Assembly: GCA_905207485.1 (NCBI GenBank)
Contig: CAJLLL010000009.1
Span: 1-43,050 of the forward strand
Source: an uncultured Phascolarctobacterium sp.
GTDB lineage: Bacteria > Bacillota > Negativicutes > Acidaminococcales > Acidaminococcaceae
DNA length: 43,050 nucleotides
Reading direction: 5' to 3'
Positions 39,312-43,050 of the stretch are shown in pieces (position 1 is the first letter of the stretch; each line of letters starts with the position of its first letter). The notes beneath the pieces are model-generated. The model had not been told where the DNA came from. It searched no databases and saw only the letters and a program-made list of their open reading frames with translations. The position numbers and the translations under genes were made by a program.

Positions 39312-40757
39312 TTACTGCATTTTTTCTTTCAGCAGTTTGTTTACCATGCCCGGGTTTGCTTTGCCGCGGGATTTTTTCATTACCTGGCCAACAAGGAAGC
39401 CGATAGCTTTATCTTTGCCTGCTTTGTAATCGGCAACGGACTGCGGATTTTCAGCCAAAACTTCATCAACGATAGCGGCAATGGCGCCTTCGTCGCTTAC
39501 CTGTTCCAAACCAAGCTCTTTAACAAGCTGTTTCGGGGTTTTGCTGCTGTCTTTCAGCATTTCGGCAAATACCTTTTTAGCAAGTTTGCTGCTGAGCACG
39601 CCGTCTTTGGTTAAAGTTACCAGTTCGCCGAGGTTTTCCGGTTTAATCGGGAATTCGCTGATGGTAATGTTTTCAGAGTTGAGGTATGCGGAAACATCAC
39701 CCAAAATCCAGTTGGATACGCCTTTATCATCCTTGCTGTTAGCGCAGGCAGCGTCAAAATAATCTGCCATAGCTTTGGTTGCAACAATTAAGGAAGCATC
39801 ATATTTAGGCAGGCCGTGTTTTTCAACAAGGCGCTGCAAACGCTGTGCAGGCAGTTCCGGCAGTTCAGCACGTACGCGTTCAATCCAGGCATCGTCAATT
39901 TCTACCGGTACAAGGTCCGGTTCAGGGAAATAGCGGTAGTCGTGCGCTTCTTCCTTGCTGCGCATGGAAAGAGTTACGCCGTTTGCTTCGTCCCAGGTAC
40001 GGGTTTCCTGTACTACATGGCCGCCATCTTCCAAAATTGCTTTCTGGCGTTCAACTTCGTACTCAATGGCACGTACCAGTGCGCGGAAAGAGTTAAGGTT
40101 TTTAATTTCGGCACGGGTGCCGAATTCAGTTGCGCCTTCGGGCATAATGGAAATGTTGGCATCACAGCGCAGGCTGCCTTCCTGCATTTTGCAGTCGCAA
40201 ACATCAATGTATTCCAAAACAGCTTTTAACTGTTCCATATAAGCGCGTGCTTCTTCGGCGCTGCGCATATCCGGCTCTGAAACAATCTCCAGCAGCGGCA
40301 CGCCGGCACGGTTATAGTCTACGGAAGAAAAATCAGAGGTGCTGATGGTAGCGCCGCTGTGATTCAGTTTGCCGGCATCTTCTTCCATGTGGATGCGGGT
40401 AATGCCAAGGCGTTTGGGTACGCCGTCAACTTCGATATCAATATGGCCGCCGAGGCAAACCGGCTGGTCAAACTGGGAAATCTGATAGTTTTTGGCAAGG
40501 TCAGGATAAAAATAGTTTTTACGGTCAAATTTATTGAATTTCTGAATATCGCAGCCCAGTGCAAGACCGGTGCGGATAGCAAATTCTACAACCTGTTTGT
40601 TAAGCACCGGCAATGCGCCCGGCATACCAAGGCACACGGGGCATACATGTGTGTTCGGCAGGCTGCCGAACTCGGTAGAGCAGGAGCAGAATGCTTTGGT
40701 TTTGGTTTTTAATTCGGCATGTACTTCAAGGCCGATAACTGTAATATAGTTTTTCAT
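39312..40757 (-). CDS. gatB: aspartyl/glutamyl-tRNA amidotransferase subunit B
   Basis: A 481-residue subunit that phosphorylates the misacylated Glu or Asp on tRNA and receives ammonia from GatA. Signatures: TVIGLEVHAELKTKTKAFCSCS (3-24), the zinc site with CPVCLGMPGALP (about 39-50), FDRKNYFYPDLAKNYQISQ (about 81-99) and DYNRAGVPLLEIVSEPD (about 148-164), followed by the GatB/Yqey tail domain (about 330-481, GQVMKKSRGKANPGMVNKLL). Its start overlaps the gatA stop by one base. Presence of GatCAB implies that the organism lacks a discriminating GlnRS or AsnRS, as is usual in this branch. Confidence 0.97.
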   Translation of the reverse strand: MKNYITVIGLEVHAELKTKTKAFCSCSTEFGSLPNTHVCPVCLGMPGALPVLNKQVVEFAIRTGLALGCDIQKFNKFDRKNYFYPDLAKNYQISQFDQPVCLGGHIDIEVDGVPKRLGITRIHMEEDAGKLNHSGATISTSDFSSVDYNRAGVPLLEIVSEPDMRSAEEARAYMEQLKAVLEYIDVCDCKMQEGSLRCDANISIMPEGATEFGTRAEIKNLNSFRALVRAIEYEVERQKAILEDGGHVVQETRTWDEANGVTLSMRSKEEAHDYRYFPEPDLVPVEIDDAWIERVRAELPELPAQRLQRLVEKHGLPKYDASLIVATKAMADYFDAACANSKDDKGVSNWILGDVSAYLNSENITISEFPIKPENLGELVTLTKDGVLSSKLAKKVFAEMLKDSSKTPKQLVKELGLEQVSDEGAIAAIVDEVLAENPQSVADYKAGKDKAIGFLVGQVMKKSRGKANPGMVNKLLKEKMQ

Positions 40758-42223
40758 TATTTGTTACCTCCCAGCGGTGCCATTGCTTTATGGAAGTCAG
40801 TTGCCTGTTCAAAGGTATAAGCTGCACGCAGCACGGTTTCTTCGTCCAGAACTTTGCCGATAAGCTGCATACCAACCGGCATGCCGTCTGCAAAGCCGCC
40901 GGGAACGGAAATGCCCGGCAGGCCTGCCATGTTTACAGGAATGGTGGTTACGTCCAGCATGTAAATGGAAAGCGGATCCATTTTGCCGTCCACCGGATAA
41001 GCAACAACCGGAGAAGTCGGAGTCAAAAGCACATCGCATTTTTCAAATGCTTCGTTAAAGTCGCGGCGGATAAGGGTACGTACCTGCATTGCTTTTTTAT
41101 AATAAGCATCATAGTAACCGCTGCTCAAAACATAAGTACCGAGCATAATGCGGCGGCGTACTTCCGGACCGAAACCTTCGGTGCGGCTTAATCTCGTCAT
41201 TTCCGGAGCGCTGGTAGCGTTGGCGGCACGGAAACCGTAACGCACGCCGTCATAACGTGCAAGGTTTGCGCTTGCTTCCGCCGGAGCGATAATATAATAA
41301 GTAATTACTGCATATTCGGTATGCGGCAGGGAAACATCAACAATTTCCGCACCCAAATCCTGATAGGTTTTAATGGCTTTTTCAATTTCAGCTTTAACCT
41401 TCGGGTCAACGCCTTCGCCGTAATATTCTTTCGGCAGGCCAATGCGCAGTCCTTTAACATCGGCGCGCAGGGCTTTAGTGAAATCGGGAACATCAACCGG
41501 CAGAGAAGTAGAATCGTGTTCGTCCTTGCCGCAAATGGTATTCAGCACGATAGCAGCATCAGTAACGTCGCGGGTAATAGGCCCAATCTGGTCCAGAGAA
41601 GATGCAAACGCAACGCAGCCGTAACGGCTTACACGGCCATAGGTCGGTTTAATGCCAACGCAGCCGTTAAAGGAAGCCGGCTGACGGATGGAACCGCCGG
41701 TATCGGAGCCTAAAGTCCAGATAGCTTCGCCTGCAGCAATAGCTGCGGCGCTGCCGCCGGAAGAACCGCCAGGAACACGTTCAAGGTTCCACGGATTGTA
41801 GGTTTTATGGAAGTAAGAGCTTTCGGTAGTAGAACCCATGGCAAATTCGTCCATGTTGGTTTTGCCGGTAAATACAGCATCATCAGCACGCAGTTTGGTA
41901 ATAACATGCGCATCATAAATAGGCACTACATTGGCCAGCATTTTGCTGGAGCAGGTAGTTAAAAGGCCTTTGGTGCAAATGTTATCTTTAATTGCGCCCG
42001 GAATGCCTGCCAGTGGAGCAATGGTTTCGCCTGCGGCAATTTTGGCATCAACTTTGGCAGCCTGAGCCAGTGCGTTTTCTTTATCAAGAGTTACATAAGC
42101 CTTAACTTTATCTTCAACTTCATCAATGCGGCTGTATACATTTTCAGTAAGCTCCACGGAGCTGATTTCCTTGCTGACAAGTTTATCGTGCAGCTCGTGG
42201 GCTGTTAATTTATATAAATCCAC
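40757..42223 (-). CDS. gatA: aspartyl/glutamyl-tRNA amidotransferase subunit A
   Basis: A 488-residue amidase-signature enzyme that releases ammonia from glutamine for the transamidation carried out with GatB. The Ser-cisSer-Lys triad is visible: Lys in GAIKDNICTKG (about 79), cis-Ser in VPGGSSGGSAAAIAAG (about 153) and nucleophile Ser in GSDTGGSIRQPASF (about 177). The C-terminal half carries the usual R-x-D-G-V-R-Y-G and LGTYVLSSGYYDAYY blocks. ATG behind GGAGGAAC. It is 17 bases after gatC and overlaps gatB by one base, forming the gatC-gatA-gatB operon. Confidence 0.97.
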   Translation of the reverse strand: MDLYKLTAHELHDKLVSKEISSVELTENVYSRIDEVEDKVKAYVTLDKENALAQAAKVDAKIAAGETIAPLAGIPGAIKDNICTKGLLTTCSSKMLANVVPIYDAHVITKLRADDAVFTGKTNMDEFAMGSTTESSYFHKTYNPWNLERVPGGSSGGSAAAIAAGEAIWTLGSDTGGSIRQPASFNGCVGIKPTYGRVSRYGCVAFASSLDQIGPITRDVTDAAIVLNTICGKDEHDSTSLPVDVPDFTKALRADVKGLRIGLPKEYYGEGVDPKVKAEIEKAIKTYQDLGAEIVDVSLPHTEYAVITYYIIAPAEASANLARYDGVRYGFRAANATSAPEMTRLSRTEGFGPEVRRRIMLGTYVLSSGYYDAYYKKAMQVRTLIRRDFNEAFEKCDVLLTPTSPVVAYPVDGKMDPLSIYMLDVTTIPVNMAGLPGISVPGGFADGMPVGMQLIGKVLDEETVLRAAYTFEQATDFHKAMAPLGGNK

Positions 42224-42240
42224 AGTTGTTCCTCCTTCTG

Positions 42241-42528
42241 TTATTCGATTACACGCGGTACTTTAAAGCCGTCGTTATAAACGGCAGGCGCATTTTTAAG
42301 CGCATCTTCGTGGGATACGCCCGGCTGTACAACGTCCTCGCGGAAAGCATTGCTTACCGGCAGTACATACGGAGTCGGCTCAATGCCTTCCGTATTTACT
42401 TTTTGCAGAATATCGGCATAATTGAGGATTTGGTTAAACTGTTCGGTAAATTTTTCCATTTCGCTTTCCGGAATCGTTAAACGGGAAAGCCCGGCGATGT
42501 GTTCAACATCTTTTACTGTTACCTTCAT
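42241..42528 (-). CDS. gatC: aspartyl/glutamyl-tRNA amidotransferase subunit C
   Basis: A 95-residue small subunit that wraps around GatA and stabilises the GatA-GatB pair. Family pattern: VEHIAGLSRLTIPESEMEKFTEQFNQILNYADILQKVNTEGIEPTPYV (8-55), and a C-terminal D-x-V-x-P...A-L-x-N-A-P segment ending FKVPRVIE, as in bacterial GatC proteins. First gene of the operon; the ATG follows AGGAGGC and the leader is about 40 bases long. Confidence 0.95.
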   Translation of the reverse strand: MKVTVKDVEHIAGLSRLTIPESEMEKFTEQFNQILNYADILQKVNTEGIEPTPYVLPVSNAFREDVVQPGVSHEDALKNAPAVYNDGFKVPRVIE

Positions 42529-42576
42529 TAGTACGCCTCCTAAAAATTTATGTAAGTTTAATAAATAACCTGTTCT

Positions 42577-42605
42577 ATTATATCACACTGCCGCTTTGTT
42601 TTGCA
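42577..42605 (-). promoter_or_regulatory. promoter of gatCAB
   Basis: On the minus strand, TATAAT (42582-42577) preceded by TGA to form an extended -10, with a weak TGCAAA at the -35 position (42605-42600), spacer 17. The extended -10 can compensate for the poor -35. Confidence 0.55.
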
Positions 42606-42695
42606 CTATTTTGGTAAGCTGTTGCTAAATAAAATTATGTAAAATAAATGCCGCTCCGGCGCAGAAAAAATCATTTGCATTTTTATTCACAAATC

Positions 42696-42724
42696 TTGAC
42701 ATTTTTTTAATAATTATGTATTCT
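42696..42724 (+). promoter_or_regulatory. promoter of the gamma-glutamyltransferase gene
   Basis: TTGACA (42696-42701), 17-base spacer, TATTCT (42719-42724). The expected start of transcription is near 42731, at the foot of the hairpin described next. Confidence 0.65.
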
Positions 42725-42731
42725 TACATAT

Positions 42732-42771
42732 AAGATGACAAAGCAGTTGCCGTCATCTTTTATTATTTTTT
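42732..42771 (+). other. hairpin at the 5' end of the ggt leader
   Basis: AAGATGAC (42732-42739) pairs with GTCATCTT (42752-42759), followed by TTATTATTTTTT. It has terminator form but sits at the very start of the transcript, so it may protect the 5' end or act as an attenuator. Confidence 0.6.
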
Positions 42772-42786
42772 GGAAGGGGAAATGAT

Positions 42787-43050
42787 ATGTCTAAATTAAA
42801 ATTACACGGCATGCGCAAACTGGCAGGAAAAATTGCCGCTGCCTTCTGCGGACTGTCTCTTCTGGCCGGCTCCTTTATGCCACAGGCCAATGCAGCAGCC
42901 TATCCGCCGCTGCGCAACACTACAACCGGCATGGCTGTTTCTACCAGCGACCTTGCTGATGAAGTCGGCATGCAAATATTAGCTGAAGGCGGCAATGCCG
43001 TTGATGCGGCCGTAGCCATGGGCTATGCTCTTGCAGTAACCAATCCCAAA
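42787..43050 (+). CDS. ggt: gamma-glutamyltransferase, N-terminal part (cut by window edge)
   Basis: The first 88 residues of a larger gene that continues past the window. Signal peptide: basic start MSKLKLHGMRKLAGK, hydrophobic core IAAAFCGLSLLAGSF, cleavage probably after QANA or A-A. The mature start includes GMAVSTSDLADEVGMQILAEGGNAVDAAVAMGYALAVTNP, the strongly conserved N-terminal block of gamma-glutamyltranspeptidases, which split glutathione and gamma-glutamyl compounds in the periplasm and self-cleave at an internal Thr (not in view). ATG is preceded by GGAAGGGG. Confidence 0.9.
   Translation, partial: MSKLKLHGMRKLAGKIAAAFCGLSLLAGSFMPQANAAAYPPLRNTTTGMAVSTSDLADEVGMQILAEGGNAVDAAVAMGYALAVTNPK

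Noticed and set aside
1..43050. CRISPR array, insertion sequence or rRNA
   Set aside because: No regular repeat-spacer pattern, no transposase with flanking inverted repeats and no rRNA-like sequence was seen on reading through.

Overview
The window joins a phage-like mobile element (about 1 to 21,400) to ordinary chromosome (about 21,600 to 43,050). The host genes combine Gram-positive-style, purine-rich ribosome binding sites with an outer-membrane autotransporter, a GatCAB amidotransferase and an SOS-type YneA-like protein. That mix fits a diderm Firmicute of the Negativicutes, perhaps Phascolarctobacterium/Acidaminococcus-like. This placement is an inference from gene content, not from a marker gene. 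The element is visibly richer in A+T than the chromosome. No rRNA, tRNA or CRISPR array was recognised.

Layout of the element. (i) 50-3118, leftward: a cassette of small genes, including an ArdA-like antirestriction protein, driven by a strong promoter at 3174-3202 that carries a perfect palindrome in its spacer and a second copy 43 bp away. (ii) 3591-5480: a control region with a small HTH protein, a leftward terminase-small-subunit-like DNA-binding protein, a set of 30-31 bp spaced repeats and a tyrosine recombinase. (iii) 20044 down to 5612: one tightly overlapping leftward operon of 22 genes from a near-consensus promoter. It encodes RNA ligase, ERF annealing protein, primase-helicase, RecB/Cas4-like nuclease, a nucleotide-kinase-like protein, Holliday-junction-resolvase-like nuclease, SSB, a B12-type ribonucleotide reductase split by a 144-residue mini-intein, a ThyX-like protein, dUTPase, and finally a sigma-region-4-like protein that could switch on late genes. 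(iv) 20268-21374: a second tyrosine integrase at the right edge, with a LexA-type box between it and the operon promoter. No capsid, portal, large terminase or lysis gene lies in the window; if the element is a complete prophage these lie to the left of base 1.

Layout of the chromosome. A small unknown gene and an AEC-family permease; an SOS-regulated LysM protein resembling the division inhibitor YneA; a flavodoxin; purB-purA; a leftward run of znuA-znuC-znuB-like metal ABC transporter, PHP phosphoesterase and DUF362 ferredoxin-like protein; a nicotinamidase; a YigZ/IMPACT protein; a KefB-like antiporter; an autotransporter with a terminator in its leader; an M20 peptidase; a two-repeat DUF898 protein followed by gatC-gatA-gatB; and the start of a secreted gamma-glutamyltransferase.

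Most notable: the RNR intein whose +1 residue is the predicted radical cysteine, an RNA ligase gene that appears to start at ATT, a degenerate ThyX-like enzyme beside dUTPase, the doubled operators and repeats of the control regions, the LexA box at the integrase, and the leader hairpins of the autotransporter and gamma-glutamyltransferase genes.
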